DNA of 64,000 bases from NCBI GenBank assembly GCA_002502045.1, contig DAPE01000004.1:36940-100939 (forward strand). The letters run 5' to 3'. Each line of letters opens with the position of its first letter. The stretch's first letter is position 1. Below are positions 1 to 9,041 of this stretch, piece after piece. Under the pieces are notes generated by a model. That model did not search any database. It was not told the origin of the DNA and worked only from the letters and a program-made list of their open reading frames with translations. Source of the DNA: Candidatus Parvarchaeota archaeon UBA573. GTDB lineage: Archaea > Nanobdellota > Nanobdellia > Parvarchaeales > Parvarchaeaceae. Position numbers and translations under genes: made by a program.

Positions 1-78
1 AATTAACTTATATGAATATAAAATGCGTGAGAGTGTAATTCAGGAGATACTTAAAAACACCAGTATATAAATTATAAC

Positions 79-984
79 CTAGATAATTTTAGTTGCAAAA
101 TCCATTTTTATCAAAGAATTTATATATATGTCATTTATAATTCCCCTAGCATTTCTAGCGTTACTTAACCCTAAAGACTTTCCGATGTAACTATAAACAT
201 TAAAATCAATCTTTGTTGTTTCTGTTTTGTTTTTAAATAGAATGTAACTCAAGTATATATCCTCTTCTGAATTTATGAAATTTTCGTCAAAAACCTTCTC
301 TTTTTTGCGTATAAAATTAGCATTAAAAATAGAGAAATCACCAACAGAATAAAAACTTACCAATGGTTTAAACAATAAATTTGAAACAAATTTTTTATTT
401 AAGTTCCTTATGAATATATTCGCGGAATATTTTTTATAAATATTATATCTTTCATTTTTAAACTTATTAAGCTTGTAATATAACCCTAAAAAAATTGTAG
501 GCGAACAAAATGAAACTTTACTTGAATGATAAACTGAGCCGTTTATCCATATAACATTATAATTATTACCATTAATTTTTTCTATACCATCTTTAAGTTT
601 TAAAATGCCATCTGTTTTATAAACATCATCATTCGACAGAACAACCCACTTTGGATTGTAATTTAAGGCATGCTTTAAGCCGTAATTACAGCTCCTTGCA
701 TAGTTAAAGAATGGACCATTGCTTTCTACGAATATAATTTGCTGGCCCTTGAATATGTTGTTTGCACAGTTCTTTGCAAGCTCTCCTTCGTGATTTGCAG
801 TGGGTATGACAACAACTATGTCTTTATCACCTTCCACTTCATATATTTTCATTGGGGCGCTTGGCCTGTTCTTCATCCATTCTATCAGCTGTTCTGCTGT
901 ATCAAAATGATCATAGAATTTTATCACGTCTTCTACGTTCTTGCTTGTAAACAATCTATTAAGTTCATCTAATTCCTCTGACAT
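79..984 (-). CDS. Family 2-like glycosyltransferase
   Basis: This probably transfers a sugar to a cell-surface glycan. Residues ~55-125 look like a GT-A domain: a hydrophobic strand with VVVIPTANHEG, a second strand (IIFVESNG) and the acidic nucleotide-sugar/metal motif SNDDV near residue 118. The first ~50 residues are a hydrophilic helical extension and the last ~150 residues are not recognised. It diverges from rfbC, with a 49-base AT-rich spacer that could hold both promoters. The dTDP-rhamnose genes next door make a rhamnosyltransferase role plausible, but acceptor and donor cannot be read from sequence. Confidence 0.7.
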   Translation of the reverse strand: MSEELDELNRLFTSKNVEDVIKFYDHFDTAEQLIEWMKNRPSAPMKIYEVEGDKDIVVVIPTANHEGELAKNCANNIFKGQQIIFVESNGPFFNYARSCNYGLKHALNYNPKWVVLSNDDVYKTDGILKLKDGIEKINGNNYNVIWINGSVYHSSKVSFCSPTIFLGLYYKLNKFKNERYNIYKKYSANIFIRNLNKKFVSNLLFKPLVSFYSVGDFSIFNANFIRKKEKVFDENFINSEEDIYLSYILFKNKTETTKIDFNVYSYIGKSLGLSNARNARGIINDIYINSLIKMDFATKII

Positions 985-1033
985 AGATTAAAAGATATAT
1001 TATTTATTTAAGTATTTAAACATAAAATATTAA

Positions 1034-1588
1034 ATGGCATTTGAATTCAAAAGATTAGAAATACCTGATGTTATTCTTATAACTCCAAAGGCATTTTCGG
1101 ATGAGAGGGGCTTTTTCATGGAAAGTTATAAAGAATCGGAATTCAAAGCAAACGGCATAAATTTTGAATTCAAGCAGGATAACCACTCAAAATCCTCAAA
1201 AAATGTGCTTAGAGGTTTGCATTATCAATTGGAGCCTTACGCTCAGGGCAAACTTGTAAGAGCCATCACTGGAAAGATATTTGATGTAGCCGTTGACATA
1301 CGAAAAGGTTCTCCAACATTTGGAAAGTGGGTCTCTGCTGAACTATCAGAAGATAACAAGAAAATGCTTTGGATTCCGCCCGGATTTGCACATGGTTTTT
1401 TATCACTTGAAGACAACACAAACGTATTATACAAATCTACAAATGAGTACAACAAGGAAAGTGAACGTGGCATATCGTGGAATGACTCTGAAATAGGCAT
1501 AAAATGGCCCTTTGATAATCCATTATTATCAGATAAAGACAAGAAGCACCCTGTTTTAAAGGACGCAGACATAAATTTTAATTATTAA
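1034..1588 (+). CDS. rfbC: dTDP-4-dehydrorhamnose 3,5-epimerase
   Basis: RfbC/RmlC converts dTDP-4-keto-6-deoxyglucose to the L-lyxo form in dTDP-L-rhamnose synthesis. The 184-residue length is normal for this cupin family. Family hallmarks are visible: SDERGFFMESYKESEF near the N-terminus, FKQDNHSKSSKNVLRGLHYQ containing the active-site His, VDIRKGSPTFGKW, and the IPPGFAHGFLSL strand. It is first in a same-strand run with rfbB and rfbD (23 bases to rfbB). The AT-rich stretch around 1003-1020 is a likely TATA region for a leaderless or short-leader message. Confidence 0.95.
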   Translation: MAFEFKRLEIPDVILITPKAFSDERGFFMESYKESEFKANGINFEFKQDNHSKSSKNVLRGLHYQLEPYAQGKLVRAITGKIFDVAVDIRKGSPTFGKWVSAELSEDNKKMLWIPPGFAHGFLSLEDNTNVLYKSTNEYNKESERGISWNDSEIGIKWPFDNPLLSDKDKKHPVLKDADINFNY

Positions 1589-1611
1589 TTCAATAAATTA
1601 CAGGATATTCT

Positions 1612-2577
1612 ATGAAACTAATCGTTACTGGCGGATACGGATTTATAGGCTCTAACTTCATCCTTTACTGGCTAAAAAAGCACAGAAAAGATGAAATAAT
1701 TAATGTAGACAAGCTAACTTATGCTGCAGATCCTGACAATCTAAAAGACTTAAGTCAAAATGCAAAATACACATTTATAAACGGTGATATAGCAGATAAG
1801 GAATTCGTAGAAAGAACGTTTAAGGATGCCGATGCAATAATAAACTTTGCAGCTGAATCGCACGTTGATAATTCCATAAAGAACTCCAGCTTGTTTATAT
1901 CCTCTAATATTGTGGGTGTACACAACATACTTGAAACCGTCCGTAAAACGGGCATACGTTTCCACCAGATATCAACAGATGAAGTTTATGGCTCTTTGTC
2001 TTTGAACTCAAAGGAAAAATTCAATGAAAATTCAAAATATAATCCAAGGAATCCTTACTCTGCTACAAAAGCGGCTGCTGATTTTTTAGTTAGAGCATAT
2101 TACAACACCTATAAATTGCCTGTAACTATATCTAACTGCAGCAACAACTATGGGATTAACCAGCATCCTGAAAAATTAATACCAAAAACACTACTCAATG
2201 CCTATTTAGATGAGAGTATACCAGTTTACGGTAATGGCAAACAGATAAGAGACTGGATTTTCGTTGAAGACCATTGCTCTGCTATAGAACTAATAATACA
2301 AAAAGGAGTATATGGAGAAACTTATCTAATTGGTGAAAACGGAGAAAAAAGAAACATTGATGTTATAAGAACGATACTAAAAACGATGAAAAAGCCGGAT
2401 TCACTGATAAAATTTGTAGAGGACAGGCCAGGACACGACGTTAGGTATGCCATAGATTCTAGAAAAATTCAAAAGGAATTGAAGTGGAAACCTAAATTTT
2501 CGTTTGAAAAAGGGATAAAAATTACTATAGAGCACTACCTAAAAAACAAGGAAAGATACTTAAAAAAGATGAGTTAA
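1612..2577 (+). CDS. rfbB: dTDP-glucose 4,6-dehydratase
   Basis: This extended short-chain dehydrogenase makes dTDP-4-keto-6-deoxyglucose from dTDP-glucose. The N-terminal Rossmann motif GGYGFIGSN, NFAAESHVDNSI, the catalytic ISTDEVYGSL (Thr-Asp-Glu) and YSATKAAAD (Tyr-x3-Lys) are all present. DWIFVEDHC and the RPGHDVRYAID segment near residue 270 are typical of RmlB. Length 321 residues is standard. The stop codon is one base before the rfbD start, so the two are very likely co-translated. Confidence 0.96.
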   Translation: MKLIVTGGYGFIGSNFILYWLKKHRKDEIINVDKLTYAADPDNLKDLSQNAKYTFINGDIADKEFVERTFKDADAIINFAAESHVDNSIKNSSLFISSNIVGVHNILETVRKTGIRFHQISTDEVYGSLSLNSKEKFNENSKYNPRNPYSATKAAADFLVRAYYNTYKLPVTISNCSNNYGINQHPEKLIPKTLLNAYLDESIPVYGNGKQIRDWIFVEDHCSAIELIIQKGVYGETYLIGENGEKRNIDVIRTILKTMKKPDSLIKFVEDRPGHDVRYAIDSRKIQKELKWKPKFSFEKGIKITIEHYLKNKERYLKKMS

Positions 2578-2578
2578 A

Positions 2579-3427
2579 ATGAAAACTTTAGTTCTGGGTG
2601 GAAGTGGTTTTATAGGTTATTACCTAGCTAAATATTTCAATGCTACCTCTGCATCTGCTCATCAGAAAGAAGGCTACATAAAGCTTGACATAACCGATAA
2701 AGAGGAAGTTTCTGAAGTATTAAATAAAATTAAGCCGGAGCTTATAATAAATTCTACTGCAATTGCAGACGTTGACCTTTGCGAGAAGGAAAAGGAAACA
2801 GCTATGCTTGTCAACGGCTATGCTGTTGAATGGCTTTCTTCTCTATCAAAAGAGATAGGAGCAGAATTTGTCCAGATTTCTACGGATTATGTATTTGACG
2901 GCTTTACTGGAAACTACAAGGAAGAGGATAATCCAAATCCAATAAATGAATACGGCAAAAGTAAATTAATTGGTGAAGAGAATGCGCTGAAAAATGATGC
3001 AATTGTATTAAGAATAGAGATGCCTTATGGTATTAACGTTGCAAAAAACAAGAATGTGTTCTTTGAATCTGTAATAAATAACCTCAAAGAGGGAAAAACT
3101 GTAAATGCAGCTGTAGACCAGATAATCTCTCCGACCTTTGTTGAGGATATACCAAAAGCAGTAGAAGTGTTAGTTAAAAAAGGAGCTAACGGTATATTTC
3201 ATCTGGCTTCAAAAGAGCACTTTAGCAGGTTTGAATTCGTAAACATTATAGCAGATGTTTTCAATTTTGACAAAACTATTATAAAGCCTGTGAAATTAGC
3301 AGACTTTAAAATGCTGGCTAAAAGGCCGAAAAATACTTTTCTGAACATCGATAAAATCTCCAAATTCTATGAGATAAAGCCGCTTAAAGAAAACCTGGAA
3401 AAAATAAAGAACGAGATAACTATTTAG
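2579..3427 (+). CDS. rfbD: dTDP-4-dehydrorhamnose reductase
   Basis: RmlD-type reductase for the last step to dTDP-L-rhamnose. It carries the Rossmann motif GGSGFIGYYLAKYF, INSTAIADVDLCEKEKE, the QISTDYVFDG strand and the Tyr-x3-Lys pair in NEYGKSKLIGE, all family signatures, in a normal 282-residue protein. It follows rfbB with a one-base gap. Its 3' end overlaps the 3' end of the convergent rfbA by eight bases, so the cluster is tightly packed although rfbA lies on the other strand. Confidence 0.94.
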   Translation: MKTLVLGGSGFIGYYLAKYFNATSASAHQKEGYIKLDITDKEEVSEVLNKIKPELIINSTAIADVDLCEKEKETAMLVNGYAVEWLSSLSKEIGAEFVQISTDYVFDGFTGNYKEEDNPNPINEYGKSKLIGEENALKNDAIVLRIEMPYGINVAKNKNVFFESVINNLKEGKTVNAAVDQIISPTFVEDIPKAVEVLVKKGANGIFHLASKEHFSRFEFVNIIADVFNFDKTIIKPVKLADFKMLAKRPKNTFLNIDKISKFYEIKPLKENLEKIKNEITI

Positions 3428-4139
3428 TTTTGTTTAATCTTTCCCTTAGTATGTTCGATGCCTCCAGTAGGCTTTCGAATGTGCCGGCGTCCAGCCAAGG
3501 CTCCTTTAGGAAAGAGTGAGATAATTTTCCCTCTTCAAGATACATGTTATTAACGTCTGTTATTTCAAGCTCTCCTCTTGCAGACGGCTTTAATCTGCTA
3601 ATTTTGTCAAATACTGTATTATCATACTGATAAATTCCCGTAACGGCATAATTTGACTTAGGCTCTTTGGGTTTCTCTTCTATTCTCTTTATTCTTTGGT
3701 TCTCATCAAATTCTGGTACGCCGAAACGCTGCGGATCCTTGACTTCTTTTAGAAATATTCTTGCACCAGAAGTAAAATTACTTACGTGCTCAGAAATATC
3801 ATCTAGTATTATATTGTCTCCTAAGATTACTGTTACGTTATCATCGTTAACAAATCCCTTAACCAATGACAAAGCATGTGCTATCCCTCCGGCTTCATCC
3901 TGCAAAGTATAATGAAATCTTGCTCCAAATTCCTTTCCTGAACCCAAAAGATTCATAAAGTTTCCTGCATTTTCCTTTCCTGTAACTATTATAATATCCT
4001 TTATTCCTGCCGAAACCAATCTTTCTATTGGATAATATATCATCGGCTTGTTGTAAACCGGCAGTAAATGCTTGTTTGTAACCTTTGTCAATGGATACAG
4101 TCTAGTACCATTACCACCTGCAAGAATCACTCCTTTCAT
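3420..4139 (-). CDS. rfbA: Glucose-1-phosphate thymidylyltransferase
   Basis: This nucleotidyltransferase forms dTDP-glucose and completes the rhamnose donor pathway with rfbB, rfbC and rfbD. The N-terminal pyrophosphorylase signature AGGNGTRLYPLT is followed by NKHLLPVYNKPMIYYPIERL, VILGDNIILDD, EEKPKEPKSNYAVTGIYQYD and the C-terminal WLDAGTFESLLEAS. It is 239 residues, shorter than the ~290 of E. coli RmlA and like the short archaeal thymidylyltransferases. It is convergent with rfbD and overlaps it by eight bases. Confidence 0.93.
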   Translation of the reverse strand: MKGVILAGGNGTRLYPLTKVTNKHLLPVYNKPMIYYPIERLVSAGIKDIIIVTGKENAGNFMNLLGSGKEFGARFHYTLQDEAGGIAHALSLVKGFVNDDNVTVILGDNIILDDISEHVSNFTSGARIFLKEVKDPQRFGVPEFDENQRIKRIEEKPKEPKSNYAVTGIYQYDNTVFDKISRLKPSARGELEITDVNNMYLEEGKLSHSFLKEPWLDAGTFESLLEASNILRERLNKTK

Positions 4140-4208
4140 CTTATATTTAAGAAAATATCAGCTTTATAAGCTTAATATTACTTAGATTTAATAAATAAAC
4201 ATTAAATT

Positions 4209-5004
4209 ATGGACTTCAAAACCCCAGTTGCAAGAAGAGTAGATTTGTACAGAAATCGCAAAAACGCTGGTATTCAATTAAAAGAGCTTTTAGCTTATGA
4301 CACAATAATGCTATTACGAAAAGAGGAAAGAAAAAAACTAGGACGAAAGCTTTCTACAAGTCTTGGCAGGTACTATGCAAAAGAGAAGTATGGATTAAAA
4401 TTTACTGAAAACAGCGATGTTTCCGAGGTATTTATAGACGATATCTACTCTATTTATGAGGATTTTATTCCAAAGCCAAAACAGACTGTAATCGATATTG
4501 GAGCACAGTACGGAGATTATGCAATCCTTTGCAGCAAAATTTACAAAGCTAAGGTTTATACCTTCGAACCATTACCACAGAACTTCAAAGAAATTTTGAA
4601 AAATATAAAACTAAACGGATTAAAAAAGACTCAATAAAAGCATTTAATGTAGCTTTAGGAAATGCAAACAAAACTGCAATGTTAAGTTACGGCGGTGAAA
4701 TGGCCAACAATAGTAATAAAGGAGAAAAATAAAGACAACGTTCAGAACACTTGACAGCTATAAGCTTAAAGCAGATCTTTTAAAAATAGACGTAGAAGGC
4801 TTTGAAATAGAAGTTTTAGAGGGAACTATTAAAACAATTAAAAAATACCATCCAAAGATAATAATAGAAACGCATAGCAGGGCATTAGAAAAGCAGACAA
4901 AGGAATTCCTTTCAAGACTAAACTATAATTTAAAGCATGAAGGCCGCTCAGTCTATAATGTAAATAAGGAATTTGACAAGGTAACTAATTTGTTTTTTGA
5001 ATAA
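4209..5004 (+). pseudogene. FkbM-type methyltransferase, two frameshifts
   Basis: Three consecutive reading frames together encode one SAM-dependent methyltransferase of the FkbM type. Frame one (4209-4637, ATG start) contains the SAM-binding strand QTVIDIGAQYGDYAIL and VYTFEPLPQN. After the A-run at ~4622-4627 the protein continues one frame over as IKAFNVALGNANKTAML. After the A-run at ~4726-4730 it continues in the third frame as TFRTLDSY, LLKIDVEGFEIEVLEGT and IIIETH, ending at 5004. Adding one A to each run restores a full-length protein. It is either a true pseudogene or carries two homopolymer miscalls. The position beside rhamnose genes suggests glycan O-methylation. Confidence 0.8.
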
Positions 5005-5185
5005 TTTTAATTGTTTACTTAACTGCTTATTATGATAAGATTTCTGTTCCATGGATATTTACAGTTTCACTACTAATCATAGGCACAAAATTCAACTATT
5101 TCTATGATTTGAGCATAAATAACAAGATACATCCTAACAGTCATGAATTTAGAAAAACCGCGTTTCCTATTTCGCTATGTCATCG

Positions 5186-5207
5186 AACTTATCAAAAATG
5201 ATAAGTT
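5186..5207. repeat. Perfect inverted repeat, 9-bp stem
   Basis: The arms aacttatca and tgataagtt are separated by four A residues. It lies between the broken methyltransferase and the MNT/HEPN genes. It could be an operator or an RNA hairpin. No poly-T tract follows, so a terminator role is less likely. Confidence 0.5.
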
Positions 5208-5293
5208 TAGATACATATTGTAACAATCTATAAAATTATTTATTGTTAACAAGGTGTGGTCATAAGCTATTTATTATAAAAAGATATACCGTA

Positions 5294-5340
5294 TAGTTTT
5301 AAAACTACAAAGTTATTTATGTATAAAATTATTATACATA
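5294..5340. promoter_or_regulatory. Palindromes ahead of the MNT/HEPN genes
   Basis: A 14-base perfect palindrome (tagttttaaaacta, 5294-5307) is followed by an 8-bp inverted repeat (tatgtata, seven-base loop, tatacata, 5318-5340) that ends three bases before the MNT start codon. Sites like this at the start of a toxin-antitoxin-like operon are often bound by its DNA-binding antitoxin. The downstream protein begins with a ribbon-helix-helix-like segment. The autoregulation is inferred. Confidence 0.45.
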
Positions 5341-5343
5341 GAT

Positions 5344-5877
5344 ATGGAAAAATGGAAACAGACTATGTTGAAAGAGGATGCTTACAATGTACTAAAAGAA
5401 ATGAAGGAAAACGCAGTAAAAGTGTATGGTAAAAAAATGAGCTTTGGAGATATAATAAAAGAATCATTGAATAAAGAGCTTTCAATTTCACTGCTTGATG
5501 ACACTGTTAAAAGCTATCTGCAGGCATATATCCATGAATTAAATAAGAATGACGATATCATAGGCGCCGTTCTTTTCGGTTCTCTTGCTAAAAGGACGTG
5601 GAATAAATACAGCGATATAGACCTTTTAATCGTCGTTGAATCTGATCCCATGAAATGCCTGCATTACACCGATGAAATAGACAAAAAGCTTTACGGCATA
5701 CAAAAAGAGATTTTTGAAAAAGGTTATGGCTTCTATGTAAGCCCACTGATAGTTACAGTAAATTCTTTGCATGAAAATAGAATGATATACGATGAAATAA
5801 GAAAAAATGGCATTATACTTTTTGATAGAAATAACATTTTAAGAGACTTTATGCATGAAGCCACAAAAAGCAGTTAA
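5344..5877 (+). CDS. RHH-like domain fused to MNT nucleotidyltransferase
   Basis: Minimal nucleotidyltransferase (pol-beta fold). The active-site pattern GS-x10-DxD is intact as GSLAKRTWNKYSDIDLL near residue 79. Residues ~1-50 precede the usual MNT start and look like a ribbon-helix-helix DNA-binding unit: a short strand, helix one with EDAYNVLKEMKE, and helix two MSFGDIIKESLN. The HEPN gene follows five bases after its stop. In known MNT/HEPN pairs the MNT partner is the antitoxin and can AMPylate or otherwise inactivate HEPN. The fused DNA-binding head and the upstream palindromes suggest it also represses its own operon. Confidence 0.8.
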   Translation: MEKWKQTMLKEDAYNVLKEMKENAVKVYGKKMSFGDIIKESLNKELSISLLDDTVKSYLQAYIHELNKNDDIIGAVLFGSLAKRTWNKYSDIDLLIVVESDPMKCLHYTDEIDKKLYGIQKEIFEKGYGFYVSPLIVTVNSLHENRMIYDEIRKNGIILFDRNNILRDFMHEATKSS

Positions 5878-5882
5878 TAAAA

Positions 5883-6299
5883 ATGGAAAGAAATGAAGCT
5901 GCAGATGCTTTGGAAGACGCAAGGAGATGGTTTGATGTAAGTATACTTGCAGGTGAACATGGAGATTATAACATAGGACTATATTCCTTAGAGATGTCTG
6001 TAGAAATAGCACTTAAAGGAGTTCTAACAAAATTTGGTATCGCATATCCAAAAGTGCATGATATTATACCACTTATAGTCAAGCTATTCGATGAAAAGAA
6101 TGGTAAGCTACCAAACGAATTCGTTGAGAATGAAAACTTAATAATTGACACATTCAGAGAACTGCTTAAAAGAAGAGGACCTGCAGGTTATACATTTAAT
6201 TCAAACATAAAGATAGCAGATCTAAAGGGAGATTTCAATACTTATTCAAAAGCCGCTGAAAAGATAATAAAGCTTTGTTTAAAAGCAATAGAAAATTAA
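5883..6299 (+). CDS. HEPN domain protein
   Basis: This small all-helical HEPN protein (138 residues) is paired with the MNT gene just upstream. The N-terminal pattern ALEDARRWFDVS followed by YSLEMSVEIALKGVLTK and YPKVHDIIPLI is typical of HEPN domains found next to MNT genes. I do not see a clear Rx4-6H ribonuclease motif. The nearest candidate, KRRGPAGYTF near residue 100, has no His. RNase toxicity is therefore not supported by the sequence. It may be a non-nuclease partner in a nucleotidyltransferase complex. Confidence 0.8.
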   Translation: MERNEAADALEDARRWFDVSILAGEHGDYNIGLYSLEMSVEIALKGVLTKFGIAYPKVHDIIPLIVKLFDEKNGKLPNEFVENENLIIDTFRELLKRRGPAGYTFNSNIKIADLKGDFNTYSKAAEKIIKLCLKAIEN

Positions 6300-6605
6300 A
6301 CGTTGCATTAAGTAAATTATCCATAAACAATATTAATTTATAGATATGATTTCATTTTAAGGATAGATCTATAAAAGTAGCTGGAAATAAAAGAACATTC
6401 TATATTATGTATAATAAAAAAGCTGATACTAGAATAATTAATTACTACAAAAGGTACTTTACCAACACTAAATTTAGAACTTGAGGACTAATAAAAATAA
6501 CTAAATTTTTTAAGGTAAATGTTAACTAAGCTTAAAAAGTTTAAAATTAATAGCCTTAATGGATTTTCAATAAAAAGTAATGTTTTATTCCTGCAGAAAT
6601 AATAT
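6300..6605. other. Intergenic stretch
   Basis: The 306 AT-rich bases lie between the 3' ends of the HEPN gene and a convergent membrane protein gene. I see no RNA gene or convincing ORF here. Confidence 0.5.
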
Positions 6606-7304
6606 TTATTTCTGGGTTATTATCAGCTTGGTTCCTGTGCTTTGAACCGGATTCTTTCTAAATCTTGTTATTATTGCCGCTGTTATAAGAAGAATTGCCC
6701 CTATTATGATAAATGCAATATCCATAAACAGCAAAGTCCCGGTGAATGTAGAAAATATCGATGAAGGTATCTTCAATGAAAAAGAGGAAACTGAAAAGGA
6801 AAGAAGGAAAGGTACTATATAGGCAAAAGGAATGTAAAAAATAACCAGCGAGATTATTGCCATTGATATTACGTTTTTACCAATGGCCGTTAGCTTTTTC
6901 TCTTTCTGGTACGAGAAGAATATCAGGATTATTCCTATAATGGCAAGTGCAATCGAAAGCAGCTCATAATGGTAAATATCAACGTTGTTCATAGGTATGT
7001 TTATCCCTGTTGAGCTTTTAATAAAGGAGGAAGCAAGGCAGCCCATGCCGCAGTTTATATAGGATATCTTTGAATTAAGAGCGGGAGTTACAGTTGAGAT
7101 GAGCTTGCTTGTGTTTACAGGGGTTATTACGCTGGTTAATTGGTCCTGCTGGACAGTATAATTGACTATCTTTGAAACGGCACTCTGTGCAAAAGAATGC
7201 GATAAAAACCCGGATAAAAAGCCTGACAGTATCAGTGTAAAGAAAAGCAATCCTACGAATAGAAGTAATCCTCCAATATACCTTCCGCTTTTTCCCAACA
7301 TCAT
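6606..7304 (-). CDS. Four-helix membrane protein, unknown
   Basis: I do not recognise the family. Hydrophobic segments suggest one N-terminal helix (residues ~10-33), then an extracellular-type stretch of ~80 residues with a Cys pair (INCGMGCL), then three more helices (~113-133, 145-170, 190-213) and a short basic C-terminus. The arrangement implies a small integral membrane protein with one external loop. It runs away from cysS, with a 77-base AT-rich divergent spacer. Function cannot be assigned. Confidence 0.6.
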   Translation of the reverse strand: MMLGKSGRYIGGLLLFVGLLFFTLILSGFLSGFLSHSFAQSAVSKIVNYTVQQDQLTSVITPVNTSKLISTVTPALNSKISYINCGMGCLASSFIKSSTGINIPMNNVDIYHYELLSIALAIIGIILIFFSYQKEKKLTAIGKNVISMAIISLVIFYIPFAYIVPFLLSFSVSSFSLKIPSSIFSTFTGTLLFMDIAFIIIGAILLITAAIITRFRKNPVQSTGTKLIITQK

Positions 7305-7365
7305 ATAAAGTTTATGTAATTTTTATTATTTAATCCTAACTTATTATAGTTTAGATACTAATACT

Positions 7366-7379
7366 TATATTTATATAAA
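7366..7379 (+). promoter_or_regulatory. TATA box of cysS
   Basis: The run tatatttatataaa is centred about 25-27 bases before the ATG at 7397. This is the distance expected for archaeal leaderless transcription starting at or next to that ATG, and it supports 7397 over the TTG at 7382. Confidence 0.55.
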
Positions 7380-7396
7380 AATTGCCTATTTTCTCT

Positions 7397-8800
7397 ATGA
7401 AGGTATACAACAGCTTAAGCCGGAAAATAGAAAACTTCAAAGCCTTAGAGCAAGGAAAGGTTACAATGTATACCTGTGGCCCAACAGTCTACAACTATGT
7501 ACACATTGGAAATTTAAGGACCTTCATATTCTACGATACAGTTAAGAGGGCCTTAAAACTCAACGATTACAAGGTAAAGCACGTTATGAATATTACGGAT
7601 GTAGACGACAAGACGATAAAGGGTGCAATTGAAAGAAGGATGTCATTAAAGGAATACACCGAGCTTTACGCCAATTACTTCATTGAGGATTTAAATAAAC
7701 TGAACGTAGATATGGACACAAAGTTTACAAAAGCTACAGATAACATCGATGAAATGCAGAAGATCATCGTAAAGTTGGTAAAAGAAGGCTATGCTTATGA
7801 AGCTGATGACGGTGTATACTTCAACGTTTCAAAATTCAAGGATTACGGTAAACTTTCAGGGATGAAGGTTGACGGCAGTTATTCAAGGATAAAGAATGAT
7901 GACTATGACAAGGAAAACGCGTCTGACTTTGCATTGTGGAAGTACTGGGATGCAAATGACGGCGAGGCCTACTGGAAAGGCGAGCTGAAAAAAGGAAGGC
8001 CGGGATGGCACATTGAATGCAGCGCAATGTCGATGAAATACCTTGGCAAAACAATTGATATACATTGCGGAGCTGTAGACCTTATATTTCCGCACCATGA
8101 AAACGAGATAGCGCAGAGCGAGAGCTACAGCAAGCAAAAGTTCGTCAATTACTGGCTGCATGCGGAACACCTGCTTGTCAATGGCCAGAAAATGTCAAAG
8201 TCTTTGAACAATTTCTATACTTTAAAGGATTTAGAAGGCCAGGGCTTTAATCCATTGTCTTTCAGGTTGATGGCAATCGACAGCCACTACAGAAACAAAT
8301 TGGACTTTAACTTTGAAAATCTGCGGAAGTATGAAAAACTACTGGCAAAGATAGATTTATCGATAAAAGCTCTGAACAAGGTAGAAAAATACGAGGAAAA
8401 GGAGGACAATTACTCGAGGGTGCAGACAAAGCAGAAAGTAGAGAAGGTTATTGAGTTATTCAAGGAAGCTGTTAACAATGATCTGAACACGCACGAAGCT
8501 TTGCAGCATTTTCTTTCGCTCCTTGATTTAGCCGATGAAAAAACAAAGAAGGGAAAGATTGACAATAATGAGTTTTCCGTGCTTTCCACGGCAATAAGCA
8601 AAGCGAACGACGTTTTGGGGATATATATAGACTACAAAATACCTGAGGAAATAATTGCCTTAGCAGAGGAAAGGGAGCAAAAAAGAAGAGAAAAGCAGTT
8701 CATAGAAGCGGATTTGCTGCGTGAAAAGATAAGTGAAAATGGCTATTCCATTGCTGATCTGACAGGTACATTCGTAATAACAAAGAAGTACTTGGATTGA
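7397..8800 (+). CDS. cysS: Cysteinyl-tRNA synthetase
   Basis: Class I synthetase charging tRNA-Cys. It has [17 protein letters not shown] (HIGH motif with the zinc-binding Cys), [26 protein letters not shown] and [11 protein letters not shown] (KMSKS motif), followed by a helical C-terminal domain. Reading can extend to a TTG at 7382, giving five extra residues, but CysRS proteins normally start just before KVYNSLSRK, and the TATA box spacing favours ATG 7397. Length (~467 residues) is normal. A tRNA-Cys gene with an intron is in the same window at 14.6 kb. Confidence 0.96.
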   Translation: MKVYNSLSRKIENFKALEQGKVTMYTCGPTVYNYVHIGNLRTFIFYDTVKRALKLNDYKVKHVMNITDVDDKTIKGAIERRMSLKEYTELYANYFIEDLNKLNVDMDTKFTKATDNIDEMQKIIVKLVKEGYAYEADDGVYFNVSKFKDYGKLSGMKVDGSYSRIKNDDYDKENASDFALWKYWDANDGEAYWKGELKKGRPGWHIECSAMSMKYLGKTIDIHCGAVDLIFPHHENEIAQSESYSKQKFVNYWLHAEHLLVNGQKMSKSLNNFYTLKDLEGQGFNPLSFRLMAIDSHYRNKLDFNFENLRKYEKLLAKIDLSIKALNKVEKYEEKEDNYSRVQTKQKVEKVIELFKEAVNNDLNTHEALQHFLSLLDLADEKTKKGKIDNNEFSVLSTAISKANDVLGIYIDYKIPEEIIALAEEREQKRREKQFIEADLLREKISENGYSIADLTGTFVITKKYLD

Positions 8801-8890
8801 ATTTTAGGTATATCTAAATAAGTAATAAAACGGTAAATAAATTCTAGGTTTTAATCTTTCATCATACTTTCTTTGAAATGTAATTTGAAG

Positions 8891-8930
8891 GGGGAAAGAA
8901 TAAATAAATAGTTTCCCCTGTGAGAAACTA
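8891..8930. repeat. Two overlapping, mutually exclusive hairpins
   Basis: ggggaaa (8891-8897) pairs with tttcccc (8912-8918). The overlapping tagtttc (8909-8915) pairs with gaaacta (8924-8930). Both stems are 7 bp and share the bases at 8912-8915, so only one can form at a time. The site lies in the 241-base spacer between the convergent 3' ends of cysS and the MFS gene, which is otherwise empty. A transcript-end or processing role is possible. Confidence 0.4.
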
Positions 8931-9041
8931 TGGTAAGTATAAACTCTGAAAGGCAGCTTACACAAATAATGACACCATAACAGGTAATTTTAAAATAAAC
9001 TACAGAATGAAAAGTAAAGTTATGTATTAACTGTCAATGCC

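Larger units (their letters stand above)
5005..5343. other. Gene-poor spacer with inverted repeats
   Basis: No complete gene is seen. One frame stays open without a start codon from about 5000 to 5204 and includes a hydrophobic stretch near 5055-5090. It could be a gene remnant but matches nothing I recognise. The right half holds three inverted repeats, listed separately, ahead of the MNT gene. Confidence 0.4.

Noticed and set aside
739-972. 77-residue ORF on the + strand opposite the first glycosyltransferase
   Set aside because: It is a hydrophobic shadow frame of the minus-strand gene with no start signal and atypical composition.
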